From: Sulfuritalea sp.
GTDB taxonomy: Bacteria > Pseudomonadota > Gammaproteobacteria > Burkholderiales > Rhodocyclaceae
Reading direction: 5' to 3'
Assembly (NCBI GenBank): GCA_023229545.1
Contig: JALNZB010000030.1
Location: 1-42,852, forward strand
DNA: 42,852 nucleotides
Below the pieces are notes generated by a model that had not been told where the DNA came from, ran no database searches, and saw nothing but the letters and a program-made list of their open reading frames with translations. The number at the start of each line of letters is the position of its first letter. The first letter of the stretch is position 1. This document shows, one piece after another, positions 1 through 8,765 of the stretch. Made by a program: the position numbers and the translations under genes.

Positions 1-1
1 C

Positions 2-3000
2 AGGCAAACCTCGCTTTCCGGCAAGATCTTCAGCGATCCCGACGGCGATCTGCTGACGCTTGCCGTGACACAGGTCGATGGCTCGACGCTGCCGGCCTGG
101 CTGAGTTACGACGCCACGACCCGTGTGCTTACCGGAAACCCTCCACCCTCGGCGCACGGTACGCTGGCCTTGAAGGTGGTCGCCAGCGACGGACGCGGTG
201 GTACGGTCAATGCCCCTCTCAATCTCGTCATCAGCAACGCCAACGACACGCCGACGGTGGATCAGGGCATCACGGCCCAAACCTGGACCGGTAGCGGAGC
301 CAAGAGCTTCACCCTACCGGCAAATGTGTTTGCCGATGCCGATATGGGCGATACCCGCACGCTCACGGCGCGTCTAGCTTCCGGCGCCGCGTTGCCCGAC
401 TGGCTGAGTTTCAATGCCACGACCGGGGTGTTCTCGGGCAATCCGGCGCGAGGGCTGGCGGCGCTGGATATTATGGTCACCGCGACCGATAGCCAGAGTG
501 CCAGCGAAACGGCTGGTTTCCGGCTGTCCTTCACGAATACCAACGACGCGCCGCTAGCCGCAACGATTGCGACGCAGACTTTCTCCGGCGCGGGCGACTG
601 GGCCTACACGCCGACCAGCAATGCCTTCACCGATGCCGATGGCGATGTCTTAAACCTGTCGGCCAGCCTGGCCGATGGCAGTGCCTTGCCGGGGTGGCTC
701 ACGTTCGATGCGGTGAATCGCCGCTTCACCGGCAACCCGCCGGCAGGTGCCGCTGATTTGAGTTTGAAAATGACGGTGACGGATACCTCCGGCCAATCCG
801 CAAGTACCAGTTTTTTGCTCGATATCAACCAGGCCATCGGTACCAACGATGCGCCGACTGTGCTACAGGCTCTGGCGATCACGCCTAGCTTTACCGGGCC
901 AGGCAGCCTGACGGTCGCCGTCCCGCTAGCGCCGACTTTCCGCGACCTTGACGGCGAATCGCTGACCTACAGCGCCAAGCTGTCTAGTGGTGCCGATCTG
1001 CCCGCCTGGCTGACATTCGACCCAATTGCCGGAACATTGACCGGGAATCCACCGCATGATGCGACATCGCTGGCTATCGCCATCTTCGCGACCGATGGCA
1101 GCAACGCCACCGCGCAAAGCGGCTTTACGCTGACCCTGTCCAGCACCAACGATGCGCCAGCACTGAAATCGACACTGACGGCGCAAGCAGCGACCCAGAG
1201 CAGTACATTCAGCTACACCTTGCCAGCGGACGCTTTCGCCGATGCCGATCCAGAGGCAACGCTGAGCTACGCTGCAACGCTGGCCAACGGCAATGCCCTG
1301 CCGAGCTGGCTCAGCTTCGATGCGACCACACGCCGTTTCTCGGGCACGCCGACCAATGGCGATGTCGGCATCATCGCACTGAAGGTCACCGCCACCGACG
1401 CTGGCAACGCGAGTGCGAATGCTACGTTCAACCTGACCGTGGCCAACGTCAATGATGTGCCCGCCGTGGCCAATGTCATTACGGCACAAACCGCGACGGA
1501 AGACAGCGCCTTCAGCTTTACCGTGCCGGCCAACACGTTCGTCGATATCGATGTCGGCGATTCGCTGACGTACGTCGCCACAATGGCCGATGGTTCAGTA
1601 CTACCAAGCTGGCTGGTCTTCAACGCCAGCACCCGCAGCTTTTCTGGTACGCCGACCAACGATCAGGTCGGTACGTTCTCGCTCAATGTTACGGCCACGG
1701 ATTCCGCCAAGGCAAACGTCAGCACGACCTTCAATCTGGTGGTGGCCAATACCAACGACGCGCCGACCAAGGTGGCCGAAATCGGCAAGCGCGGCGCGAC
1801 GCAGGATCAGCCATTTACCTTCACTATCCCCGCCAACATCTTTGCCGATGTCGACCTCGGCGATACGCTAACCTACAGCGTCGGCAACAAGCCCGCCTGG
1901 CTGAGCTTCAACGCCGCAACGCGCACCTTCAGCGGCACGCCAGGCAATAGCGATGTCAGTGGTCCGATCACGCTGACGGTTACCGCGACCGATAGCGCGA
2001 ATGTCACAGCCAGCGCGGACTTCACCTTGGCCGTTTTCAACGTCAACGATGCGCCAATGCTGGTTAATCCGGTGGAAGATACAGCGGCGACCGAGGATAG
2101 CGTCTTCAGCTTCGTTGTTCCCGACACTACCTTCAGCGATGTCGATGCGGGCGTCAGTCTGCGTTATTCAGCAGCCCTGGCCAGTGGCGACGACCTGCCC
2201 GGCTGGCTGTCGTTTTCACCGCTGACGCGCACATTCTCTGGCACGCCAACGAATCACGATGTAGGTGAAATCACCGTACGCATCAGCGCAGCCGACCCCG
2301 ATGGCGCCAGCCGTTCGGATGACTTCAAGATCACCGTGACGAACGTCAACGACGCGCCGACGTTCACCAGCAAGGCACCCATCACGGCAACGGAAGACAG
2401 CGTGTACAGCTACACCATAGCCACCAGTGACGTTGACGCGAATGACACCCGTGTCATTACCGCGACAACCAAGCCGGCGTGGCTAAGTTTGACTGACAAC
2501 GGCAACGGCACGGCCACGCTTTCCGGTACTCCGGGCGACGCATCTGTTGGAACCCACAATCTGGTTCTCACCGTAGCCGACGCGACGGGGGCAAGCATCA
2601 CGCAAGACTTCAGCGTCACGGTCGCCAACATCGACGATGCCGCGACCGCTACATTGACGATGTCCGGCAGTGCCAGTGAAGGCGGCACGCTGACTGCCAC
2701 GCTGAGCAATCTGTCAGACGACGACGGCAACCCCGTTCCGGCCTATCAATGGCAACTCTCCGACAATACCAACGATGGCTGGCAGAACCTGGTCGGCGCG
2801 ACGACCGCCAATTACGCGATTGCCTCCGACCAAAGCCAGGTCGGCAAGTATTTGCGCCTAATTGCCACGAGTACCGATGCACGAGGCGGCAGTACCGTCT
2901 TTACCGGCACGGCCACGGGACCGATTGTCAACGTCGACGATGCGGCGACAGGACTGCTGACCGTAACCGGCACCGCTGCGGAAGGTGGTGTCTTTGCCGC

Positions 3001-5086
3001 TAGGCTGGGTAGCATTTCCGACCCCGACGGCAGCACCACGACATCTTGGCGCTGGCAGATTTCCGACAATGGCAGCGACGCCTGGAGCGACATTGCCGGT
3101 GCGAACAGCAGCAATTACACCCTCGCCGCTGATCAAAGCCAAGTTGGCAAGTTCGTGCGAGCGAGTGCCACCACCACCGATGTGCTGGGCGGTAGCACCG
3201 TCTTCGTCGGCGAGGCCGCAGGGCCGATCGCCAACGTAGACGACCCCGCCACAGGCTCGCTCGCTATTGCCGGCACGGCAAAGGAAGGCGGTACCGTGAC
3301 AGCGAACATCGCCAGCATCGTCGATCCCGACGGCGCGATTACTGCGGCCTATCGCTGGCAGATTTCCTCCAACGGCACCGACAACTGGAGCGACATCGAG
3401 GGTGCCAACGATGCCAATTACGTCATTGCTTCGGACGAGAGCCAGGTCGGCAAGTACCTGCGCGTGATGGCTGTGACGACCGACTCCTTTGGCGGCAACA
3501 CCAGTTGGACCAGTGTTGCCTCGCTTTCCATAGCCAACACCAACGACGTGCCGACGCTGACCAATGCCATCGCCGATCAGAGCGCGACGGAAGACAGCGC
3601 CTACAGCTTCACCATGCCTGCAAATACCTTCGCCGATGTCGATCTCGGCGACAGCCTGACCTACATCACCAGCGCACTGCCGGCCTGGCTGAGCTTTGAT
3701 GCAGCAACACGGACCTTCAGCGGCACGCCGACCAACAGCGATGTCGGCCTGAGCACGATCACGGTGACTGCCAGCGATGGCGTCGGTGCCACGGCGAGCG
3801 ACAGCTTCACCCTGACGGTCGGCAACACCAACGACGCGCCGACCGTGGTCATTGAAATTCCCGAGCAGCACCTTGTCGCCGCCCAGGCATTCAGCTTTGC
3901 GTTGCCAACAGGAGTCTTCGCCGATGTCGATGTCGCCTATGGTGACAAACTGACCCTGTCAGCCACTCGCGCCGATGGCTCGTCGCTGCCTGCCTGGCTC
4001 ATATTTGATCCCGTCAGGGCGATCTTTTCCGGAACAGTCGATGCGGTGGCCAATGGATCAATCCAGGTTCGCGTAACCGCGACCGACAAAACTGGCGCCA
4101 GCATTTCTGCCGAATTCGGGTTAGACATAACACCGCTCCCCGTCATTTCGCTACCCACACCGGCACCCGTCGAGCCCCCCTCTGTTCCCGTTATCGTCAC
4201 CACTCCTGAAACGCCGTTGACAGCACCGGTGGCTTTGTCTCTCCCCATCGAGGCGACTGCACCGATAGTTTCACTCGTGACACCCGTTGCACCCACCGTG
4301 CCGCAGCAGGATACACAACCGGTACCGACGCAAAGAAGTCCCGAGCCCTTGGCCCCGGGCAATGTTGGGGTGGCACCAGCGGTACGCTTGGCGCCGGACC
4401 TTGCCGGCCCGATATTGACGAGCACCGATGGTTTCCCCATCAGCGTGCTACCCTCGTCAGCGGCCTCGGTGGGCATGGTGGAGCAACTGGTTACCATCAA
4501 GCCGATGACCGAAATTGTTTCCACCGGGAGTCAGGTAGCCTTTACCTTGGCCCACGACGTATTTGCCCATGCCTCGCCCGCTGCGGTGGTAACGCTCTCG
4601 GCGACACAGATAAATGGTGTGGCTCTGCCAATCTGGCTGACGTTCAACCCGCAAACCGGAGCCTTCGTGGGGATTGCACCCGAGAATTTCCAGGGTGAAC
4701 TGGTCATCCTGGTGACCGCTCGTGACAAAGACGGCAGAGAAGCTGTCGCGACGATCAGGCTGGGTGTCGGCGGCGGCCAATTGCAGCGGCAAGGTGCGCC
4801 CAGTCGGGAAGCAGAGCCCGGGGCGCAACGCTCTGGTATGGAAAACAACGCGGGTGACGACTTGGCCAGCGCGGAAGCGCTCATCCTGGCGCGACAGAAG
4901 GGCCAGGGACGCGAAGCAACTGGAGGCATGGAAACGACCAGCATTATCGGCAAACCCTCGCTCGCGGCGCAATTCGGCAAGTTAGGTATCGCCAACCGTC
5001 ATGCCCGCGCCGATGAGTTGATTCGGGTTGCCCATAGAGCCGCCGCCCAACGCAACACGGGAGCCACGGCTCTGCCGCGCACATGA
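2..5086 (+). CDS. Giant cadherin/Ig-like repeat surface protein (5' end outside window)
   Basis: The frame is open from base 2, so the true start lies upstream; about 1,694 residues are visible. The protein is a string of roughly 95-100-residue modules of the putative-Ig/CADG (dystroglycan-type cadherin-like) kind. Each ends in a variant of N-x-NDAP and carries LPAWLSFDATTRTFSGTP-like and 'VTATD' strands. Around 2641-3540 three different Ig-like modules interrupt the array, each beginning DDAATG/DDPATG and containing a W-x-WQIS-type core. A Pro/Thr/Val-rich linker follows (about 4125-4440), then one more degenerate cadherin-like module (about 4490-4770) and a polar C-terminal tail. I see no RTX nonapeptides, LPXTG or transmembrane anchor. 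The stop codon overlaps the start of the HlyD-like gene (ATGA), so the neighbours probably serve its export or processing. An adhesin or matrix role is inferred from the fold only. Confidence 0.85.
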   Translation, partial: RQTSLSGKIFSDPDGDLLTLAVTQVDGSTLPAWLSYDATTRVLTGNPPPSAHGTLALKVVASDGRGGTVNAPLNLVISNANDTPTVDQGITAQTWTGSGAKSFTLPANVFADADMGDTRTLTARLASGAALPDWLSFNATTGVFSGNPARGLAALDIMVTATDSQSASETAGFRLSFTNTNDAPLAATIATQTFSGAGDWAYTPTSNAFTDADGDVLNLSASLADGSALPGWLTFDAVNRRFTGNPPAGAADLSLKMTVTDTSGQSASTSFLLDINQAIGTNDAPTVLQALAITPSFTGPGSLTVAVPLAPTFRDLDGESLTYSAKLSSGADLPAWLTFDPIAGTLTGNPPHDATSLAIAIFATDGSNATAQSGFTLTLSSTNDAPALKSTLTAQAATQSSTFSYTLPADAFADADPEATLSYAATLANGNALPSWLSFDATTRRFSGTPTNGDVGIIALKVTATDAGNASANATFNLTVANVNDVPAVANVITAQTATEDSAFSFTVPANTFVDIDVGDSLTYVATMADGSVLPSWLVFNASTRSFSGTPTNDQVGTFSLNVTATDSAKANVSTTFNLVVANTNDAPTKVAEIGKRGATQDQPFTFTIPANIFADVDLGDTLTYSVGNKPAWLSFNAATRTFSGTPGNSDVSGPITLTVTATDSANVTASADFTLAVFNVNDAPMLVNPVEDTAATEDSVFSFVVPDTTFSDVDAGVSLRYSAALASGDDLPGWLSFSPLTRTFSGTPTNHDVGEITVRISAADPDGASRSDDFKITVTNVNDAPTFTSKAPITATEDSVYSYTIATSDVDANDTRVITATTKPAWLSLTDNGNGTATLSGTPGDASVGTHNLVLTVADATGASITQDFSVTVANIDDAATATLTMSGSASEGGTLTATLSNLSDDDGNPVPAYQWQLSDNTNDGWQNLVGATTANYAIASDQSQVGKYLRLIATSTDARGGSTVFTGTATGPIVNVDDAATGLLTVTGTAAEGGVFAARLGSISDPDGSTTTSWRWQISDNGSDAWSDIAGANSSNYTLAADQSQVGKFVRASATTTDVLGGSTVFVGEAAGPIANVDDPATGSLAIAGTAKEGGTVTANIASIVDPDGAITAAYRWQISSNGTDNWSDIEGANDANYVIASDESQVGKYLRVMAVTTDSFGGNTSWTSVASLSIANTNDVPTLTNAIADQSATEDSAYSFTMPANTFADVDLGDSLTYITSALPAWLSFDAATRTFSGTPTNSDVGLSTITVTASDGVGATASDSFTLTVGNTNDAPTVVIEIPEQHLVAAQAFSFALPTGVFADVDVAYGDKLTLSATRADGSSLPAWLIFDPVRAIFSGTVDAVANGSIQVRVTATDKTGASISAEFGLDITPLPVISLPTPAPVEPPSVPVIVTTPETPLTAPVALSLPIEATAPIVSLVTPVAPTVPQQDTQPVPTQRSPEPLAPGNVGVAPAVRLAPDLAGPILTSTDGFPISVLPSSAASVGMVEQLVTIKPMTEIVSTGSQVAFTLAHDVFAHASPAAVVTLSATQINGVALPIWLTFNPQTGAFVGIAPENFQGELVILVTARDKDGREAVATIRLGVGGGQLQRQGAPSREAEPGAQRSGMENNAGDDLASAEALILARQKGQGREATGGMETTSIIGKPSLAAQFGKLGIANRHARADELIRVAHRAAAQRNTGATALPRT
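2641..3540 (+). repeat. Three tandem ~300-bp Ig-like modules inside the giant gene
   Basis: Three successive units begin near 2641, 2941 and 3244. Each encodes a short 'ATxxLTxxGxAxEGG' opening, a 'DDDG/DPDG' turn, a WQ(I/L)S-(D/S)N core, 'NYxIASDxSQVGKYLR' and a closing 'GGxT' strand. They differ from the flanking cadherin-like modules and are more similar to each other, as expected for duplication within the gene. Confidence 0.75.
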
Positions 5087-6528
5087 TCGACGCGCAGGAT
5101 GACCAGAACCACTCCTTATCCGCCGGCCTGACCTCGCTGGCGCGCCTGATCCATCTGGCACGGCGCAGTCGCGAGGCCGAGTCGGTAGAGCAGTTGGGCT
5201 TCATTGCCGTCAATGAAACGCGCGACCTCGCCGCATATCGCCAGGCGGTGCTGTGGCAGGATGGCCACGGCGCATTGGCCTTGTCGGGCGTGGTGTCTCC
5301 CGACGCCAACACACCCTACCTGCTGTGGCTGGGACGAGTGATGCGCCGTCTCGCCAGCGCCGACTTTTCAGCGGTCCGGACGGTGAGCGCTGCGGACCTA
5401 CCCGACGACGAAGCCGCCGAGTGGGCCGAGTGGCTGCCCGCTCGTGCCCTGTGGTTGCCGTACCGTTTGCAGGCCCAGACCGGCGGCTGGCTGCTGGCGC
5501 GAGATGAACCCTGGGACGAAGCCGAGATCGCGGTGCTGACGGAGTGGCAGGCGCTATGGTGTCAAGCGTGGGCTCTGCGCCTCGCCAACACGGCGCACTC
5601 ATTCTGGCATCAGGCATGGACAAACCTGCGCAACTGGCGACCAACGCGCGCCGCCATGGCTGAGCTCATGGGCAAGTTGCAGCAGCGCACGTCCTGGCGC
5701 ATCCTCGGCCACTGGTTATGGCATACGCAGCGGGGCCGCATTACGCTGGGAGTACTGGCAGTAATGCTGTTCCCAGTGCGCCTGTCGGTACTGGCGCCAG
5801 GGCAGCTGGTACCAGCCAACCCAGCGGTAATTCGTTCACCACTGGATGGCATCGTCGACCAAATTCTGGTGCAGCCAAACCAACTGGTCAAAGCAGGTAC
5901 TCCCCTGGTTGAATTCGACCGAATTTCGCTGAACAGCCGCCTGGAAGTGGCGCGACAGACACTGGCAACCGCCGAAGCGGAATACCGGCAATTTGCCCAG
6001 CAGGCCGTGACAGAGGCCAAGAGCAAGGGCCAGATGGCTATGTTGCAAGGACGTATCGAGGAAAAGCGAGCCGAAGCAGCGTATCTCGACGCGCTCAATC
6101 AGCGCGCCACGCTAACCGCACCGCGCGATGGCATCGCCTTGCTGGACGAGCCAAGCGAATGGGTAGGGCGCCCCGTTACCACCGGTGAACGCATCATGGT
6201 GGTGGCTGACGAACACGAGGCAGAGATCGAAGCCTGGCTGCCACCCGGCGATCTGATCGAGTTGCCGGCGTTGGCCGATGTCACGATCTACCTGAATACC
6301 CATCCGCTCTCGCCGGTCAGCGGCCGGCTACGCTATGTCGCCCACGAAGCGTTGCTCCAGCCTGAAGGCGGATACGCCTATCGGCTACGGGCACAACTGG
6401 CAGCCGATGAAAAGGTGCCACGAGTCGGCCTAAAAGGCTCAGTCAAGGTCAATGGACATTTCGTGCCGCTGCTGTACTGGGTGCTGCGCAAACCTCTGGC
6501 GGTAGCCCGTGGCTTCCTGGGGATTTAA
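5083..6528 (+). CDS. HlyD-like membrane-fusion adaptor with GAF-like N-terminal domain
   Basis: 481 residues. Residues ~30-190 look like a GAF-type domain (an 'FIAVNETRDL..YRQAVLW' core) and should lie in the cytoplasm. A single membrane segment is at ~219-240. Then come the first half of a lipoyl/barrel-sandwich domain (~248-283, 'IRSPLDGIVDQILV'), a short helical hairpin rich in A/E/Q (~285-340), the second lipoyl half (~341-375, 'LTAPRDGIALL') and a beta-barrel. This is the plan of periplasmic adaptors of type I secretion and efflux pumps, but with a shorter hairpin and an added sensory-type domain. The start overlaps the stop of the giant gene by 4 bases, and its own stop overlaps the M50 gene by one base. 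No ABC ATPase or TolC gene is in view; they may lie upstream. Substrate is inferred, not shown. Confidence 0.8.
   Translation: MIDAQDDQNHSLSAGLTSLARLIHLARRSREAESVEQLGFIAVNETRDLAAYRQAVLWQDGHGALALSGVVSPDANTPYLLWLGRVMRRLASADFSAVRTVSAADLPDDEAAEWAEWLPARALWLPYRLQAQTGGWLLARDEPWDEAEIAVLTEWQALWCQAWALRLANTAHSFWHQAWTNLRNWRPTRAAMAELMGKLQQRTSWRILGHWLWHTQRGRITLGVLAVMLFPVRLSVLAPGQLVPANPAVIRSPLDGIVDQILVQPNQLVKAGTPLVEFDRISLNSRLEVARQTLATAEAEYRQFAQQAVTEAKSKGQMAMLQGRIEEKRAEAAYLDALNQRATLTAPRDGIALLDEPSEWVGRPVTTGERIMVVADEHEAEIEAWLPPGDLIELPALADVTIYLNTHPLSPVSGRLRYVAHEALLQPEGGYAYRLRAQLAADEKVPRVGLKGSVKVNGHFVPLLYWVLRKPLAVARGFLGI
5344..5365 (-). repeat. Dispersed 22-bp motif, copy 1 (in the HlyD-like gene)
   Basis: Minus-strand reading AGTCGGCGCTG + GCGAG + ACGGCG. 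It lies in coding sequence and encodes 'RRLASADF' on the + strand. Confidence 0.75.
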
Positions 6529-8660
6529 TGTCAGTCGCCGCCGCGAACAATACCGTACGTGACCCATTGCCGCAGCTGAGGCAGGAACTCTCCCTGCATG
6601 AAGGCGCCCCAACCGAAAGTGGAGCGCCTACCTGGACGTTGCAGGACCCCGTACGCAATCAGTTCTTCCGCATCGAATGGCTGCCTTTCGAAATTCTGTC
6701 TCGCTGGCATTGGGGCGACGCAGCCACCATCATCGCCGCCATCGAGCAGGAAACCACGCTGAACGCCAGCGTGGAAGACGTGGCGATGGTTCTGCGTTTC
6801 ATGCACGAAAACGAATTGCTTGAGCAGCGCGGGGCAACGGGCACCACCTTCTACACCGAAAAGGCACGCCAGCGCCGCTCCGGTGTGTGGACCTGGCTAC
6901 TACATCACTATCTCTTCTTCCGCATTCCGCTGGTGCGACCTGACGCCTGGCTCGAACGCCTCCAGCCCTGGGTGGTGCCCTTGTATTCGCTGCGTTTTCT
7001 GTGGCTGACGCTGACCGCCCTGCTGCTCGGCATGGTGGAGGTCTCGCGCCAATGGGAGCATTTCGTTGCAACGCTGGTCGACACTTTTAGCCTTCGCGGA
7101 GCACTGGGGTTCGGGGTGGCCTTAATCGTTACCAAGACGCTGCACGAACTGGGGCATGCCTTCACGGCAAAACACTACGGTTGTCGCGTGCCGGTAATCG
7201 GCGTGGCCTTCATCGTGCTATGGCCGCTGGCTTACACCGACGTCAATGAGGTGTGGAAACTGCGTTCACGCAAACAGCGTCTGGTCGTGGGTGCGGCGGG
7301 CATCACCGTCGAACTGGCCATTGCCGCCTGGGCCACCCTGGCTTGGGCGTTGCTGCCCGATGGCATGCTGCGGGGGGTGGCCTTCATGCTGGCGACAACC
7401 ACTTGGATCGCCACACTAGCCATTAATGCTAGTCCTTTTCTGCGCTTCGACGGCTATTTTTTGCTGTGCGACATGCTGGATATGCCCAACCTGCATCCAC
7501 GCGCCTTTGCGCTGGCCCGTTGGCGACTGCGCGAGTTGCTGTTCGGACTCGGTGAGCCACCACCAGAATATCTCGGTTCGAAGCGACGGCGTGGCCTGAT
7601 CCTGTTTGCCTGGGCAACATGGATTTACCGCCTAGTCGTCTTTTTCGGTATTGCAGTGCTGGTGTATCACATGTTCGCCAAGGCGATCGGGCTGGTGCTT
7701 GGCGCGGTTGAAGTTGGCTGGTTCATACTGCTACCGGTTTGGCGCGAACTCCAGGTTTTGCTCCTGAAGTGGCCGCAGATCCGCAGCACTCGACGTAGTC
7801 GTCAGACAGCCTGGCTCAGTGCCGGCTTGATTGCACTCGCCGCAATGCCATTAAGCTTCCAGATTCAAACGCAGGGAATCCTGAAATCGGCGCAGAGTTT
7901 TCCCTTGATTGCCACGGTCTCCGGCCAGTTGGTCAGCCCTCCGCCGCCCTCTGGCACGGTCGTCGCTGGCGGCCACGAACTGATGCGGATCGAGTCGCCC
8001 GATTTGCAATGGCGGACGCTCGTCGGCGAGGCCCGCAGCACGGCAACCGCATGGGCTGCACAAGCCGCCGCGCTTGACCCGGAAATGCAGCCACGGCTGC
8101 TGGTCATGCGCCGGGAGAGCATGACCACGGCCGCTGCCCTGGAAGGTGATCGCCGCGAAGTGGCACGGCTTGTCCCGACGGCGCCGTTTTCAGGCGTCCT
8201 GGTCGACGTTCCGCCGGATCTATCCGCCGGCACATGGGTAGCGCGACACGAGAAACTGGGCACGTTGATCGACCCAACTCAGTGGCGGGTAGAAACTTAT
8301 CTGACCGAAGAAGCCATCACCCGTGTCAGCGTGGGCGACACGGCTTTGTTTCTGCCCGAGACTGCCGGACGCGGGTCGCTCGCCTTGCGCGTCGAACAGA
8401 TCGACCGTGACGCGACCCGTTCTCTTCCCGATGGAATCCTCGGCAGTCCTCATGGCGGCGCGTTGATGGCGCGGGAACGGGGATCACAGATCGTCCCTGT
8501 TCGCGCGATCTATCGCGTAGCCTTGCGAGTTACCGATCCACTTGCAGCTGACATACCCGCGCAGCGCGGCCAAGTGGTGATCTACGCCAGCCCCACCACG
8601 CTGCTCGGTGATTACCTGAGGTCAGTCGCTGGCCTGCTGGTCAGAGAGTCCGGGGTTTGA
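6528..8660 (+). CDS. M50 (site-2-protease-like) membrane metalloprotease with PqqD/RRE-like N-terminus and HlyD-like C-terminus
   Basis: 710 residues. Residues ~20-105 resemble a PqqD/RiPP-recognition-element winged helix, with a strand-rich start 'TWTLQDPVRNQFFRIEW', then helices with 'TLNASVEDVAMVLRFMHENELLEQ'. A multi-pass membrane core follows with the zinc motif HELGH (H206, E207, H210) and the second M50 motif 'FLRFDGYFLLCDMLDMPN' (metal-ligand Asp about 308). After a last membrane segment (~430-445) comes a periplasmic barrel-sandwich/beta-barrel of the HlyD type ('SGQLVSPPPPSGTVVAGG' to the end). The order matches 'putative peptide zinc metalloprotease' proteins that sit beside HlyD adaptors. 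Catalytic residues are present, so it is probably an active protease. The likely target is the repeat protein encoded first in the cluster, or a peptide not in view; that is inference. Confidence 0.82.
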   Translation: MSVAAANNTVRDPLPQLRQELSLHEGAPTESGAPTWTLQDPVRNQFFRIEWLPFEILSRWHWGDAATIIAAIEQETTLNASVEDVAMVLRFMHENELLEQRGATGTTFYTEKARQRRSGVWTWLLHHYLFFRIPLVRPDAWLERLQPWVVPLYSLRFLWLTLTALLLGMVEVSRQWEHFVATLVDTFSLRGALGFGVALIVTKTLHELGHAFTAKHYGCRVPVIGVAFIVLWPLAYTDVNEVWKLRSRKQRLVVGAAGITVELAIAAWATLAWALLPDGMLRGVAFMLATTTWIATLAINASPFLRFDGYFLLCDMLDMPNLHPRAFALARWRLRELLFGLGEPPPEYLGSKRRRGLILFAWATWIYRLVVFFGIAVLVYHMFAKAIGLVLGAVEVGWFILLPVWRELQVLLLKWPQIRSTRRSRQTAWLSAGLIALAAMPLSFQIQTQGILKSAQSFPLIATVSGQLVSPPPPSGTVVAGGHELMRIESPDLQWRTLVGEARSTATAWAAQAAALDPEMQPRLLVMRRESMTTAAALEGDRREVARLVPTAPFSGVLVDVPPDLSAGTWVARHEKLGTLIDPTQWRVETYLTEEAITRVSVGDTALFLPETAGRGSLALRVEQIDRDATRSLPDGILGSPHGGALMARERGSQIVPVRAIYRVALRVTDPLAADIPAQRGQVVIYASPTTLLGDYLRSVAGLLVRESGV

Positions 8661-8765
8661 TGCCGCACTTGGAGCCCACCGGCGGCCAACGTACGGAGCA
8701 AGCATTGTGGGGCCAAACATGTGGCTAGCAGTGCCCGATCATCACCATCAGGACGCAGTTTCATC

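Noticed and set aside
2858..3871. 337-codon minus-strand ORF within the giant repeat gene
   Set aside because: It repeats with the same period as the plus-strand modules and has no independent features.
300..4100. Repeated ~290-bp units that might suggest a satellite or CRISPR-like array
   Set aside because: The units are protein modules in one long frame; no short identical repeats with unique spacers.
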